Assembly: GCA_017621815.1 (NCBI GenBank)
Contig: JAGASK010000041.1
Location: 32,379-96,378, forward strand
Direction of reading: 5' to 3'
Source of the DNA: Lachnospiraceae bacterium
GTDB taxonomy: Bacteria; Bacillota; Clostridia; Lachnospirales; Lachnospiraceae
DNA length: 64,000 bases
Made by a program: the position numbers and the translations under genes. Below the pieces are notes generated by a model that saw nothing but the letters and a program-made list of their open reading frames with translations, was not told where the DNA came from and ran no database searches. This document shows positions 9,359 to 17,985 of this stretch, piece after piece. Each line of letters opens with the position of its first letter. The stretch's first letter is position 1.

Positions 9359-9976
9359 ATGGCTCAAAAAAAGCGAATAGGGATTATGGGAGGCACCTTT
9401 AATCCCATTCATCAAGGTCATTTAATTTTGGCTGAACAGGCCAGAGAATATTGTGGGCTGGATGAAGTGCTTTTTATTCCCAGCGGCAACTCTTATATGA
9501 AGCCATCTGATGAAATTCTGGATGGAAAGACCCGCATTTCCATGACAGCGCTGGCAATCGAAGATAATCCTTATTTTGCATTGTCCACCATGGAAGTGGA
9601 GCGGGAAGGTGCGACTTATACCTGTGATACGATAAGAGAATTGAAAGGATTGAACCCATCCATAGAATATTTCTTTATTATGGGAGCTGACGCATTCTTC
9701 ATTTTTGAAAAATGGAAAAATTATAATGAGATTTTGGCAAACTGTATTCTGGTTGTGGAATCCAGAGATGAGAAGGACACATCGCAGCTCAAAGAAAAAG
9801 CTGCTAATCTGCAGAAAAAATATCAGGCAGAAATAATTGTGCTTCCGGAAAGAAAAATAGACCTGTCATCCACAGAAATCAGAAACAGGTTAAAAAATGG
9901 GGAATCAGTGCGTTATATGATACCTGATAAGGTACTTTCTTATATACAGAAGAACAGATTATATTATATCCGTTAA
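9359..9976 (+). CDS. nadD: Nicotinate-nucleotide adenylyltransferase
   Basis: 205 residues. GIMGGTFNPIHQGHLI carries the HxGH nucleotidyltransferase motif, and LSSTEIRNRL near the C-terminus is the ISSTxIR motif that binds ATP phosphates. The enzyme joins nicotinic acid mononucleotide and ATP to deamido-NAD in NAD synthesis. It directly precedes yqeK and rsfS, the usual Firmicute order. Confidence 0.97.
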   Translation: MAQKKRIGIMGGTFNPIHQGHLILAEQAREYCGLDEVLFIPSGNSYMKPSDEILDGKTRISMTALAIEDNPYFALSTMEVEREGATYTCDTIRELKGLNPSIEYFFIMGADAFFIFEKWKNYNEILANCILVVESRDEKDTSQLKEKAANLQKKYQAEIIVLPERKIDLSSTEIRNRLKNGESVRYMIPDKVLSYIQKNRLYYIR

Positions 9977-9995
9977 AAAAGTTCGGAGGCTTTAC

Positions 9996-10592
9996 ATGAA
10001 ATCCGCAGATATCAAAAAGATCAGAAAATCCATGGAAAAATCCCTGGATGCCAAACGATTTGAACATACACTCGGAGTGGCATATACTGCATGCGCACTT
10101 GCCATGTGTAATGATGTAGACATGACCAAGGCTCAGACAGCAGGACTTTTGCATGACTGTGCAAAGTGTTTAAGTGATGAGAAAAAAATAGAAATATGTA
10201 AAAAAAATCATGTGGAAATCAATAGCGTAGAAAACAGAAATCCTTTTTTGCTTCACGCTAAAGCAGGAAGCTGCATTGCCAGGAAGAAATTCCATGTGGA
10301 AGATGAAGATATTTTAAATGCAATTTTGTATCATACAACAGGCAGACCCGGAATGTCTAAGCTGGAAAAAATAATCTACATAGCAGATTATATTGAACCC
10401 GGCAGAAAACAGGCTTCTAATTTGAAAGAAATACGAAAGCTGGCATTTCAAAACCTTGATATGGCATTGCTAAGGGTTCTGGAAGATACACTTGCTTATT
10501 TAAAAAGCACAGGCAATGAGGTGGATTTTATGACTCAGGAAACCTATGATTATTATATAAATTTAAGGAATTCCGGAGAGTTAAAACAATAG
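9996..10592 (+). CDS. yqeK: HD-domain diadenosine tetraphosphate hydrolase YqeK
   Basis: 198 residues. An HD-domain hydrolase: ERFEHT-type helix (KRFEHTLGVAYTA) and the metal-binding GLLHDCAK motif, then ILYHTTGRPGMSKLEKIIYIADYIEPGR, typical of YqeK. The family splits Ap4A into two ADP in an iron-dependent reaction. It begins with a clean GGAGG site and is part of the nadD-rsfS operon. Confidence 0.95.
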   Translation: MKSADIKKIRKSMEKSLDAKRFEHTLGVAYTACALAMCNDVDMTKAQTAGLLHDCAKCLSDEKKIEICKKNHVEINSVENRNPFLLHAKAGSCIARKKFHVEDEDILNAILYHTTGRPGMSKLEKIIYIADYIEPGRKQASNLKEIRKLAFQNLDMALLRVLEDTLAYLKSTGNEVDFMTQETYDYYINLRNSGELKQ

Positions 10593-10653
10593 AAGTACTG
10601 CGCATAGTCGCTTGGCTCTTTGTCCGTGGGAATCAAAGGAAAGGAAGAAGTTT

Positions 10654-11016
10654 ATGATAGATAATAAAGTTAAGGAAATGGCGGTTCTTGCAGTAAATGC
10701 ACTGGAGGATAAAAAGGCAGAAGATATCTGTGTCATCGATATCAGTGAAATTTCGGTACTGGCAGATTATTTTATCATTGCCGGCGGAAATAATATCAGC
10801 CAGATTCAGGCTCTTTCAGATGCGGTTGATGAAAAGCTTGGCAAAGCAGGATTTCCCTTAAAGCAGATAGAAGGATATAATAATGCAAATTGGATTCTGC
10901 TTGATTTTGGTGATATTATAGTTCATATATTTGACAGAGAAAATCGATTATTCTATGATTTGGAACGTATCTGGAGCGACGGCAAGAAAGTTGATTTGGA
11001 AGAGCTGAAGAAATAA
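10654..11016 (+). CDS. rsfS: Ribosome silencing factor RsfS
   Basis: 120 residues from ATG 10654 with GGAAGAAG just upstream; the frame extends to 10612 but without a good site. ADYFIIAGGNNISQIQALSDAV, GYNNANWILLDFGDIIVHIF and FYDLERIWSD are the standard RsfS blocks. RsfS binds L14 and keeps the subunits apart when nutrients fall. It is the last gene of the rplU-to-rsfS run. Confidence 0.96.
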   Translation: MIDNKVKEMAVLAVNALEDKKAEDICVIDISEISVLADYFIIAGGNNISQIQALSDAVDEKLGKAGFPLKQIEGYNNANWILLDFGDIIVHIFDRENRLFYDLERIWSDGKKVDLEELKK

Positions 11017-11049
11017 GAAGAGAGCGAAGATGCATATAAAAAGCATATG

Positions 11050-11088
11050 AAAGAAGACGCATATTAATTGAAATGTGCGCCTTCTTTG
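11050..11088 (+). terminator. Probable terminator after rsfS
   Basis: AAAGAAGACGCAT-type left arm (from 11050) pairs with ATGTGCGCCTTCTTT (11073-11087), one mismatch and one wobble, then a weak T-rich tail (TTTGTT). It lies between rsfS and the convergent DUF378 gene. Confidence 0.55.
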
Positions 11089-11103
11089 TTCGCATAGAAA
11101 TGC

Positions 11104-11322
11104 TTAATTACCGTTTCTTTCGGTGCCGCCTGCATACATATAAAATGTAAGCAAATACAAACCGCTGAGTCCTACAAGCGCATAAATAATTCTTGAAATC
11201 CAGGTCATATTACCGAATATCAAGGCAACAAGGTCGAAGGAAAAAAATCCAATCAGTCCCCAGTTAACGGCACCTATAATTGCTATGGTAAGAGCAATAC
11301 AGTCTAATACCTTATTATTCAT
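11104..11322 (-). CDS. DUF378 small membrane protein
   Basis: 72 residues with a GAGGGATAT ribosome binding site. Two membrane helices (LDCIALTIAIIGAVNWGLIGF and IIYALVGLSGLYLLTFYMY), with the GAVNWGLIGFFSFDLVA block characteristic of DUF378. These are small cytoplasmic membrane proteins of unknown role, sometimes stress-associated. It is a single gene with no partner. The 263-base gap upstream (11323-11585) holds the lexA terminator and no other gene that I can support. Confidence 0.85.
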   Translation of the reverse strand: MNNKVLDCIALTIAIIGAVNWGLIGFFSFDLVALIFGNMTWISRIIYALVGLSGLYLLTFYMYAGGTERNGN

Positions 11323-11508
11323 ATATCCCTCTCATTCTGCCGTATTAACGGCTTTTATACCTCTTTATAAAATAGGCCTCATTTCTATTTTTACCGTATT
11401 CCTGATAATTATTCATAATTAAAAATAAATTCTTTGTTAACAGGGGATTTATTTCATGACAATAAACAGAAAGTCCGCAAAGTGTAATTTTTATTATTGT
11501 CATTATAA

Positions 11509-11544
11509 AAAACTGCTCCATCCATAAACGGAAAGAGCAGTTTT
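11509..11544 (-). terminator. Terminator of lexA
   Basis: Arms AAAACTGCTC (11509-11518) and GAGCAGTTTT (11535-11544) pair perfectly. Read on the - strand, the hairpin is followed by a T-rich stretch (TTTTATAATG). It is about 40 bases past the lexA stop codon. Confidence 0.8.
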
Positions 11545-11585
11545 GTGTTTGGCAAAACATTCGCCTGGTTCATTATTTACGGAAA

Positions 11586-12203
11586 CTAACGGAAAATGCG
11601 GAAAATACCGAAAACCTTTCCCAGAATTTGACAATCATTAACAATAATGGGATCCATAGTATCATTCTCAGGCTGAAGACGAACATGCCCATCTTCTTTA
11701 TAATAAGTTTTGACTGTGGCAGAATCATCAATAAGGGCAACTATAATTTCGCCGTTTTTAGCAGTATTGCAGGAATTTACAAAAACCTGGTCACCGCTGA
11801 AAATACCAACGTTAATCATAGAATCACCTTTTACATTTAAAATAAAAGATTCTCCACTTGGAACATATTCAGCCGGAACCGGAAAATAACTTTCAATATT
11901 TTCTTCCGCTAAAATGGGAAGACCTGCAGCGACCTGGCCGATAACAGGCAGGCTGACCATTTCGGTACGAACCATTTGGAAACTGTCATCGCAAATTTCG
12001 ATAGCACGCGGCTTAGTAGGATCCCTTTTTATATATCCGTTTTTCTCCAAAGTTTCAAGATGAGAGTGAACAGAGGATGTTGACTTCAAATGAACAGCTT
12101 CACAAATCTCACGAACAGCCGGAGGATATCCTTTTTTTAAGATTTCTTCCTTAATATAATCTAAAATTTCCTGCTGTTTACTGCTTATTTTCCCATATGC
12201 CAT
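11586..12203 (-). CDS. lexA: SOS repressor LexA
   Basis: 205 residues from the ATG at 12203, which has AGGGAGG upstream; the longer open frame to 12281 is the promoter. N-terminal winged helix (ISSKQQEILDYI, STSSVHSHLETLEKNGYI), Ala93-Gly94 cleavage site in VAAGLP, and the Ser128 (GDSM)/Lys165 (VKTY) catalytic dyad of the self-cleaving S24 domain. LexA represses DNA-damage genes until RecA filaments trigger its cleavage. It is divergent from a YneA-like gene, as in Bacillus. Confidence 0.98.
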   Translation of the reverse strand: MAYGKISSKQQEILDYIKEEILKKGYPPAVREICEAVHLKSTSSVHSHLETLEKNGYIKRDPTKPRAIEICDDSFQMVRTEMVSLPVIGQVAAGLPILAEENIESYFPVPAEYVPSGESFILNVKGDSMINVGIFSGDQVFVNSCNTAKNGEIIVALIDDSATVKTYYKEDGHVRLQPENDTMDPIIVNDCQILGKVFGIFRIFR

Positions 12204-12311
12204 GTAAAATCCTCCCTTATGTATTTTTTGTATAGATAAAGTATAACATACTATCTTCAAAAAAGCAAACATATATTCCAAATATTTGTTCGAATTTTTC
12301 CCCTGAAAGTA

Positions 12312-12388
12312 TTGACATCAGAATGCTTGTTCGGTATAATTTAATATAGAACAGCTGTTTGCAACAAGTGTTCGCAACAAATGTTTGG
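12312..12388 (+). promoter_or_regulatory. SOS promoter with four LexA-box-like operators
   Basis: TTGACA (12312-12317), 17-base spacer and TATAAT (12335-12340) form a perfect promoter toward the YneA-like gene. Four sites resembling the Gram-positive LexA box GAACnnnnGTTC overlap or follow it: GAATGCTTGTTC at 12321-12332 (in the spacer), GAACAGCTGTTT at 12349-12360 (at the start site), CAACAAGTGTTC at 12363-12374, and CAACAAATGTTT at 12376-12387. Each differs from consensus by one or two bases and keeps the spacing. Tight LexA control is therefore expected. Confidence 0.85.
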
Positions 12389-12438
12389 AAAAGCATGCTA
12401 ACAGGAAGTTCGCAGAGAATACTCGCACGGAGGTACTT

Positions 12439-12810
12439 ATGATGAATAATCAGATCAGTGAACGCAGAATCAGAAATAACAGAATAAAAAGGAGACGCGA
12501 GATGAGAAGAAACATCATTATGTCTCTTTTAACTATAATTCTGATTGCAGGAATTTCCACTGTATTTTTCAGCGTTAAAGCAAAAGCACAGTCAGCGCCT
12601 GAGGATATTTCTTATAAATATTATAAAAGCATTACAATAGAAGCAGGAAATACTATCTGGGATTTTGCAAATCAATATGCCGATAAAGAATTTTATGATT
12701 CATTTGACAGCTATATTGAAGAAGTAATACAAATAAATCATCTGCAGGATGAAAATATTATAGCAGGCCAGAATATCATTATACCTTATTACAGCAGAGA
12801 ATTCGTTTGA
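12439..12810 (+). CDS. YneA-like SOS cell-division suppressor (TM + LysM)
   Basis: 123 residues from ATG 12439 behind GGAGGT; the open frame back to 12385 overlaps operator DNA. The N-terminus is very basic (RRIRNNRIKRRREMRR), followed by one membrane segment at about 25-45 and a LysM domain at about 63-117 (ITIEAGNTIWDFANQYAD through ENIIAGQNIIIPYY). This architecture, size, divergence from lexA and SOS promoter all match YneA of Bacillus, which delays division after DNA damage. Homology is by architecture and context; sequence identity was not measured. Confidence 0.82.
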   Translation: MMNNQISERRIRNNRIKRRREMRRNIIMSLLTIILIAGISTVFFSVKAKAQSAPEDISYKYYKSITIEAGNTIWDFANQYADKEFYDSFDSYIEEVIQINHLQDENIIAGQNIIIPYYSREFV

Positions 12811-12816
12811 TTAAGC

Positions 12817-13869
12817 TTATTTTTCGCGCAGCCTTACAGCTTTTGCTGCCTGCCGCCTTCGGGAGTCTTCCTGGGCAGCATAGTGCTTTCTTGTAGTATT
12901 TACATCCTTATGTCCGAGAACATCAGCTACAAGATAAATGTCGCCTGTTTCCTGATAGAGAGATGTACCATAAGTACTTCTTAATTTGTGAGGTGTTATT
13001 TTCTTTAAGCTCGTGACTGTCGAAGCATATTTTTTTACAAGATTTTCGACAGCGCGGACGGTAATTCTTCTGTTCTGCATTGACAGAAAGAGAGCATTTT
13101 CATGTCCTTCCAATGGTATCATATGATGTCTTTTTTCCAGATAATCATGTAATGCATCAGCTACCTCTTCTCCGAAATAAACCACTGTTTCATATCCGCC
13201 TTTTCTGCGTATTTTAATACCATTGTTTTTAAAGTCTACATCATTAATATCCAATCCTACGCATTCTGAAACACGAATTCCGGTACCCAGAAGGAGAGTA
13301 AGCAGGGCAACATCCCTTATTTTAGTTTTATTGTGATATATTTGCTGATTTTTGGTAAGTTTGCTGCCGTCTTCTACCTGGTCAAGTAATATGGCGACCT
13401 CATCGGCATCCAGTCGTACAATTTCTTTTTCATGCTGCTTGGGAAGAGGAACAAGAGCAGCGGGATTGGTTTTAATAAGCTCAGAACAAAAATAATAATT
13501 GTAAAAGCTTTTTAAAGCTGACAGCTTTCGTTTTTTTCCACGTTCGTTATTCATATATTCCTTACCGTCTTTTATGTAATAAGAAATATAATCCATGTAT
13601 TCCTCAATATCTTCACGTGTTATCTGGTCTAAAAGTGTTATCGGAAAATCTTCAATTTTCATTTTAGAGCAAATGCTGTTATTTTCATGTATAAATTCAA
13701 AAAAGACCCTTAAATCATATGCATAAGCAAGTCTTGTACGGGAGGAAGTATATTCCTGAATCCCTCTGAAAAATTGCTTGCAGAAGGGCGGAAGAGTACT
13801 TAAAACTTCCCGCATCCGCATGGTATTGATATTGTTCTGTTCATCATGATAGTTTTTACTGTTTTCCAT
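12817..13869 (-). CDS. Tyrosine recombinase (XerC/D-like)
   Basis: 350 residues from the ATG at 13869; a TTG 27 bases further upstream is possible. N-terminal SAM-like domain and a complete catalytic set: Arg199 (GTGIRVSE), Lys223 (IRRKGG), His294 and Arg297 (PHKLR), His320 (LGHKD), Tyr330 (HYA). It could resolve chromosome dimers, or be a stand-alone integrase. It converges on the YneA-like gene with only 6 bases between them. In Bacillus a recombinase-like gene, yneB, also follows yneA, though of the serine type. No att sites or cargo are visible. Confidence 0.88.
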   Translation of the reverse strand: MENSKNYHDEQNNINTMRMREVLSTLPPFCKQFFRGIQEYTSSRTRLAYAYDLRVFFEFIHENNSICSKMKIEDFPITLLDQITREDIEEYMDYISYYIKDGKEYMNNERGKKRKLSALKSFYNYYFCSELIKTNPAALVPLPKQHEKEIVRLDADEVAILLDQVEDGSKLTKNQQIYHNKTKIRDVALLTLLLGTGIRVSECVGLDINDVDFKNNGIKIRRKGGYETVVYFGEEVADALHDYLEKRHHMIPLEGHENALFLSMQNRRITVRAVENLVKKYASTVTSLKKITPHKLRSTYGTSLYQETGDIYLVADVLGHKDVNTTRKHYAAQEDSRRRQAAKAVRLREK

Positions 13870-14030
13870 ATTCTCACGGCTCCATTCAAAATACAATTAA
13901 TTCTAACATATTTCAAGAATAATCCATAGTATATTTCTGGAAAAAATGCTATACTTATAAACATAGAAATCAAAATGCAGGAAAGGAAATGCGATTTAAT
14001 AATTAATATATAATCGGTTTGGGCGGAAAT

Positions 14031-15362
14031 ATGAAATTTAAAATTGATAAAAAATATATCAGTATTGGGATAACCTCATTCCTTGTTATTGCAGCATCCA
14101 TTTGTTTTTATTATATTATTTTTCATGGAGACCGTTTTTCGGCAAAACTCAATACCCTGATGCTGATATTGAGTCCTGTCATATATGGAATCGTATTAGC
14201 CTATTTACTTACTCCTGTTGTTAATAATATTGAAAGTAAGCTTTTGATGCCGCTGTTTTCTAAAACGTCAGAAATGACATTAAAAAAGAAAAAAGGAATG
14301 CGGGTCTTATCAATAACCATTACGATTATTTTAGTAATTTTTCTTATCAATGGTTTTTTCTCCATATTAATTCCTAACCTGATATCCAGCATAAAAAGCA
14401 TTTCTGTTCAGTTTCCGTATTATGTTCAGAATCTGACCCGCTTTGCTGAAAAATATCTGGAAGATAATCCGGATATTGAAAGAATTTTTGTTCAGATACT
14501 TGATACTTATTCTGAAGAATTTAATAATTTTTTAAATAACAGTATTATTTCACAAATGGAATCCCTTGTAAAAACAGTATCATTAAGCTTAATAAGCGTT
14601 ATGAAGTCCTTATGGAATTTAATAATTGGTCTTATTATTTCTATTTATGTTTTAGCCAGCAAGGAAACCTTTTCCGGCCAGGCAAAAAAAATAATGTATG
14701 CAGTTTTTTCAACGAAAACTGCCAACAGTCTTATTAAGGACTTCAGGTTTGTCAGTGATACTTTTATCGGCTTTATCAGCGGCAAAATAATTGATTCTGC
14801 AATTATCGGTGTTATATGTTTTGCAGGTACAAGCATACTCGAAATGCCATATGCACTGCTTGTCAGCGTTATTGTAGGTGTTACAAATATAATTCCGTTT
14901 TTCGGGCCTTATTTAGGAGCTATACCAAGTGCGATAATTATTTTAATGGTAAATCCTGTTAAATGCCTTTATTTCATTATATTTATTTTGATTTTACAAC
15001 AGATTGACGGTAATCTGATAGGACCTAAGATTCTGGGAGAGTCAACCGGTTTATCCGGATTCTGGGTTATCTTTTCAATTACCATTTTTGGAGGATTATT
15101 GGGTGTTCCGGGAATGATAATCGGTGTTCCGTTTTTTGCAGTGCTATATGCCATGGTGAGACGCATTATTGACCGTCTGCTCATTAAAAGAGGACTTCCG
15201 GTTTCGACAAATAATTATTTGAATTTGGATTATATAGATGAAGATAAATTTATTTCCAGAGATGAAAGCATAGAGAAGAAATTCTTTAAAATTTCCTTTA
15301 AAAAGTTATTTCAGAAAAAAGAAAATACAATCAATGATAATCAAAAAGAAAGAGAGCAGTAG
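14031..15362 (+). CDS. AI-2E family transporter (YdiK/PerM type)
   Basis: 443 residues starting at ATG 14031. About eight membrane segments; an N-terminal pair, a soluble loop (SVQFPYYVQNLTRFAEKYLEDNPD), and a C-terminal set with GVTNIIPFFGPYLGAIPSAI and IIGVPFFAVLYA, the family's conserved blocks. Proteins of this family are named after an AI-2 exporter but many move other solutes or sodium. A charged 50-residue C-terminal tail is cytoplasmic. It is followed after 3 bases by dtd. Confidence 0.9.
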   Translation: MKFKIDKKYISIGITSFLVIAASICFYYIIFHGDRFSAKLNTLMLILSPVIYGIVLAYLLTPVVNNIESKLLMPLFSKTSEMTLKKKKGMRVLSITITIILVIFLINGFFSILIPNLISSIKSISVQFPYYVQNLTRFAEKYLEDNPDIERIFVQILDTYSEEFNNFLNNSIISQMESLVKTVSLSLISVMKSLWNLIIGLIISIYVLASKETFSGQAKKIMYAVFSTKTANSLIKDFRFVSDTFIGFISGKIIDSAIIGVICFAGTSILEMPYALLVSVIVGVTNIIPFFGPYLGAIPSAIIILMVNPVKCLYFIIFILILQQIDGNLIGPKILGESTGLSGFWVIFSITIFGGLLGVPGMIIGVPFFAVLYAMVRRIIDRLLIKRGLPVSTNNYLNLDYIDEDKFISRDESIEKKFFKISFKKLFQKKENTINDNQKEREQ

Positions 15363-15365
15363 ATA

Positions 15366-15818
15366 ATGAAATTTGTTATACAACGTGTTAAAGAAGCAAG
15401 TGTCAGTGTAGAGAATAATATTATAGGAAAAATTGATCACGGATTTATGGTATTGCTTGGAATCAGTAATACTGATACGGAAGAAATTGCCGATAAAATG
15501 GTTAATAAACTGGTTAACCTGCGGATTTTTGAAGATGAAAATGAAAAGACAAATTTAAGTCTTAAAGATGTAAACGGGGGATTGTTAATTATTTCACAAT
15601 TTACGTTGTATGCTGATTGCAGAAAAGGCAACCGTCCATCCTTCATAAATGCCGGTAAACCCGATGAAGCAAATCGGTTATATGAATATGTAATCAGCAA
15701 GTGCCGTGAAGAAATTCCTGTTGTTGCCCACGGAGAATTCGGCGCCCATATGGAGGTTTCGCTGATTAATCACGGACCGTTTACCATTGTTCTTGACTCT
15801 GCTGAAATTATTAAATAA
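15366..15818 (+). CDS. dtd: D-aminoacyl-tRNA deacylase
   Basis: 150 residues, full length. [17 protein letters not shown] contains the SQFTL motif and [11 protein letters not shown] contains the GP motif that together form the D-amino-acid pocket. It hydrolyses D-aminoacyl-tRNAs (and glycyl-tRNA-Ala) to keep translation L-specific. Probably co-transcribed with the AI-2E-family gene 3 bases upstream. Confidence 0.97.
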   Translation: MKFVIQRVKEASVSVENNIIGKIDHGFMVLLGISNTDTEEIADKMVNKLVNLRIFEDENEKTNLSLKDVNGGLLIISQFTLYADCRKGNRPSFINAGKPDEANRLYEYVISKCREEIPVVAHGEFGAHMEVSLINHGPFTIVLDSAEIIK

Positions 15819-15851
15819 TGAGAATCCTTTAATATGTAAGGTGGAATGTAA

Positions 15852-16088
15852 ATGAAAATTATAATCTGGCTATTAATTGCCTTTGCAGCCTTGGTCTTTA
15901 TATATAATTTTATTAAGCTTCGTAAACGTCGTAAAAATAACAAAAATACCGTTTCTGAATATAACAGAAAATATCTTCATAAAAACATAAAAAATAATAA
16001 AAATTCAAATTCTTCAAATTATAATAATTATATTACAAAGTATAACAGCCAGCTGGATTATTTGGAAAAAAAGGATTTATCCAAATAG
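15852..16088 (+). CDS. Small single-pass membrane protein, unknown
   Basis: 78 residues, preceded by AAGGTGGAATG. Residues 2-19 are one hydrophobic helix (IIWLLIAFAALVFIYNFI); the rest is a basic, Asn- and Ser-rich tail (KLRKRRKNNKNT and KNNKNSNSSNYNN) that is probably disordered. No family recognised. Last gene in the + strand block that includes dtd. Confidence 0.6.
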   Translation: MKIIIWLLIAFAALVFIYNFIKLRKRRKNNKNTVSEYNRKYLHKNIKNNKNSNSSNYNNYITKYNSQLDYLEKKDLSK

Positions 16089-16158
16089 TTTACATAATAT
16101 TTCTATGTAAACTGAATTTAAGTATAGTTAAATTGTTTAAATTATCGATTTTAGAGCC

Positions 16159-16192
16159 AACTATTCGTTAAACTTGTGTTTTGCGAATAGTT
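16159..16192. other. Hairpin in the 16.1-16.36 kb gap
   Basis: AACTATTCG (16159-16167) pairs perfectly with CGAATAGTT (16184-16192), loop of 16 bases and no T-tract. The gap 16089-16364 has no gene; it holds this hairpin, a repeat copy and a terminator. Confidence 0.45.
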
Positions 16193-16240
16193 ATAGCTGT
16201 ACTGCTATTACAGAAAACGAATAAGAGAAATCACTATATT

Positions 16241-16288
16241 TATTCAATGCAATAGAAAACACGCTCTGCGAACCTTTATTTACATGAA
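16241..16288 (-). repeat. Interspersed hairpin repeat, degenerate copy R1
   Basis: Read on the - strand it gives TTCATGTAAATAAAGGTTCGC, then AGAGCGTGTTTTCTATTGC, matching the repeats at 24021 and 26771. The stem is partly decayed. It lies between the dtd block and the kinase-like gene. Confidence 0.6.
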
Positions 16289-16336
16289 AAATAACTCAAT
16301 CAGATGTGATTAGACAACATCGATTGAGTTATTTTT
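16287..16336. terminator. Bidirectional terminator
   Basis: AAAATAACTCAATC (16288-16301) pairs with GATTGAGTTATTTT (16322-16335), a 14-bp perfect stem flanked by T-runs on both strands. It serves the + strand dtd block and the - strand kinase-like gene, which converge here. Confidence 0.85.
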
Positions 16337-16364
16337 ATTCATAGTATTTAAAACAATTTATTTT

Positions 16365-16991
16365 TTAAAAATTCTTGGCTTCAAAATCCTCAATGTACTG
16401 AATGAGAAGCTTCACAGTGCCTTCCACGCCTAAAATGCTGCTGTTAATACATAAATCATAGCTGTCAGCACGGCCCCATTTTTTGGAAGAATAATAATTA
16501 TAATAACTTTGTCTTTGTTTATCCTTCTTAATGCACATATCCTTGGCTTTTGAAGCATCCAGATTGTATTTTTCCATAATTCTCTTTGTCTTAGTTTCTT
16601 CATCACCGTAAATAAAGATATGTACGCAGTTCTTCAAATCATTTAAAGCATAATCTGCACAGCGGCCTACAATAACGCAGGGACCTTCACTGGCAATCTT
16701 CTTGATTGTATCAAATTGAGCTAAAAATACCTTATGGCTGATGGGCATATCTACAAAATGAGATGCATTATATCCAAATGAATAGGTATCCATAACCAGA
16801 TTATAGAGAAATGAATTGGTTGGACGTTCATCATGGTTCTCCAACATTTCTTCACAAAAACCGCTTTCCTTTGCAGCTCTGGAAAGTAATTCTTTATCAT
16901 AACAAGTAATATCAAAATACTTTGCAACTTTCTGTCCGATTTCTCTTCCCGCTGAGCCAAATTGTCTTCCGATTGTTATTACAGTATTCAT
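16365..16991 (-). CDS. Cytidylate-kinase-like family protein
   Basis: 208 residues from ATG 16991, with GGAGG 7 bases upstream. It starts NTVITIGRQFGSAGREIGQKVA, the variant P-loop of the cytidylate kinase-like (Cytidylate_kin2) family, and contains IVGRCADYAL and RIMEKYNLD. True Cmk has a longer CMP-binding insert, and the normal cmk gene usually lies elsewhere in Clostridia, so this is probably a paralogue whose phosphate acceptor is unknown. It is transcribed with, or just after, sdaAA (95 bases gap). Confidence 0.82.
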   Translation of the reverse strand: MNTVITIGRQFGSAGREIGQKVAKYFDITCYDKELLSRAAKESGFCEEMLENHDERPTNSFLYNLVMDTYSFGYNASHFVDMPISHKVFLAQFDTIKKIASEGPCVIVGRCADYALNDLKNCVHIFIYGDEETKTKRIMEKYNLDASKAKDMCIKKDKQRQSYYNYYSSKKWGRADSYDLCINSSILGVEGTVKLLIQYIEDFEAKNF

Positions 16992-17086
16992 AATCAAACC
17001 TCCAATCCTGTTTAATTATATTATATACAAAATTACCAAGAAATACAATGTATTGTCTGAATATTCGTAACTTTTTTGTACATAAA

Positions 17087-17959
17087 TTATGAGGAGGCAA
17101 AGAGTCTTTTTTCGATATCTCTACCGTATGGTGTTCCGGCAAGTCCGCCCTGACCTGTTTCACGCAGCGATATATCCATCTTATCTCCCACTTCTCTCAT
17201 GGCATCAATAACCTGATCCGGAGGTATACGGCTTTCTATGCCTGCTAACGCCATTTCAGCGCTGGATACAGCATTGACGGCGCCGATAACATTGCGCTTT
17301 ACGCAAGGAACCTCCACAAGCCCTGCAACCGGGTCGCAAACAAGGCCCAGAAGGTTTTTTAAGGCCATGGCAGCGGCATGGACAATCTGAAGATTGTTTC
17401 CGCCTTCAAGATATGTCAGGGCACCTGCGGCCATAGCGCTGGCTGAGCCGATTTCGGCCTGACAGCCGCCCTGAGCGCCGCTGATGGAGGCTCGCAGAGC
17501 AATTACCTGTCCAATACCGGCAGCAACATAAAGCGCTTCTACAATCTTAGCAGCATTGTTTGAAAGACGCTTAAAATATGGAACTAAAATTGCGGGCATC
17601 ACCCCACAGGCACCGGCTGTCGGAGCTGCTACTATTCTTTTCATGCAGGCATTGGATTCCCCCATTTGAAGTGCACCGGCTATAACCTGTCCTAAAAAGC
17701 TGCCGCACAGACATTCTTTGTTCAGAATATATTCTTCCATTTTGGCGCCGTCTCCTCCGGCAAGTCCGCTGGAAGATTTTTGCTTGGCATCATAATTAGC
17801 GGCAGCCAGAAGCATAGCATCCCAGGTATCCATCATTTTTTCATAGGAATCTTCCGGAGTTACTCTTCTCTCCTGAACATCATCCTCCCGGATAATTTCC
17901 CAAAAGCATTTTTCTTCCGTCTCACATTTTTTTATTATTTCTTCTAAGGATTGAAACAT
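17087..17959 (-). CDS. sdaAA: L-serine dehydratase, alpha subunit (iron-sulfur)
   Basis: 290 residues behind AGGAGG. Contains the conserved MKRIVAAPTAGACGVMPA, GSASAMAAGALTYLEGG, and CDPVAGLVEVPC blocks, whose cysteines ligate the oxygen-sensitive [4Fe-4S] cluster that binds serine. With the beta subunit it converts L-serine to pyruvate and ammonia. The last residues (GLAGTPYGRDIEKRLF) are normal. It follows sdaAB by 26 bases. Confidence 0.97.
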   Translation of the reverse strand: MFQSLEEIIKKCETEEKCFWEIIREDDVQERRVTPEDSYEKMMDTWDAMLLAAANYDAKQKSSSGLAGGDGAKMEEYILNKECLCGSFLGQVIAGALQMGESNACMKRIVAAPTAGACGVMPAILVPYFKRLSNNAAKIVEALYVAAGIGQVIALRASISGAQGGCQAEIGSASAMAAGALTYLEGGNNLQIVHAAAMALKNLLGLVCDPVAGLVEVPCVKRNVIGAVNAVSSAEMALAGIESRIPPDQVIDAMREVGDKMDISLRETGQGGLAGTPYGRDIEKRLFASS

Positions 17960-17985
17960 ATTGAATTCCTCCTGTACCTGACAAG

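Noticed and set aside
12204-12281. Longer LexA N-terminus
   Set aside because: AGGGAGG sits in front of ATG 12203 and the extra residues have no LexA counterpart.
12400-12425. Another copy of the hairpin repeat (AAGTTCGCAGAG) before the YneA-like gene
   Set aside because: Only 12 bases match and there is no stem; may be chance.
12385-12438. Longer YneA-like protein
   Set aside because: These codons lie in operator DNA and lack a binding site, whereas GGAGGT lies just before 12439.
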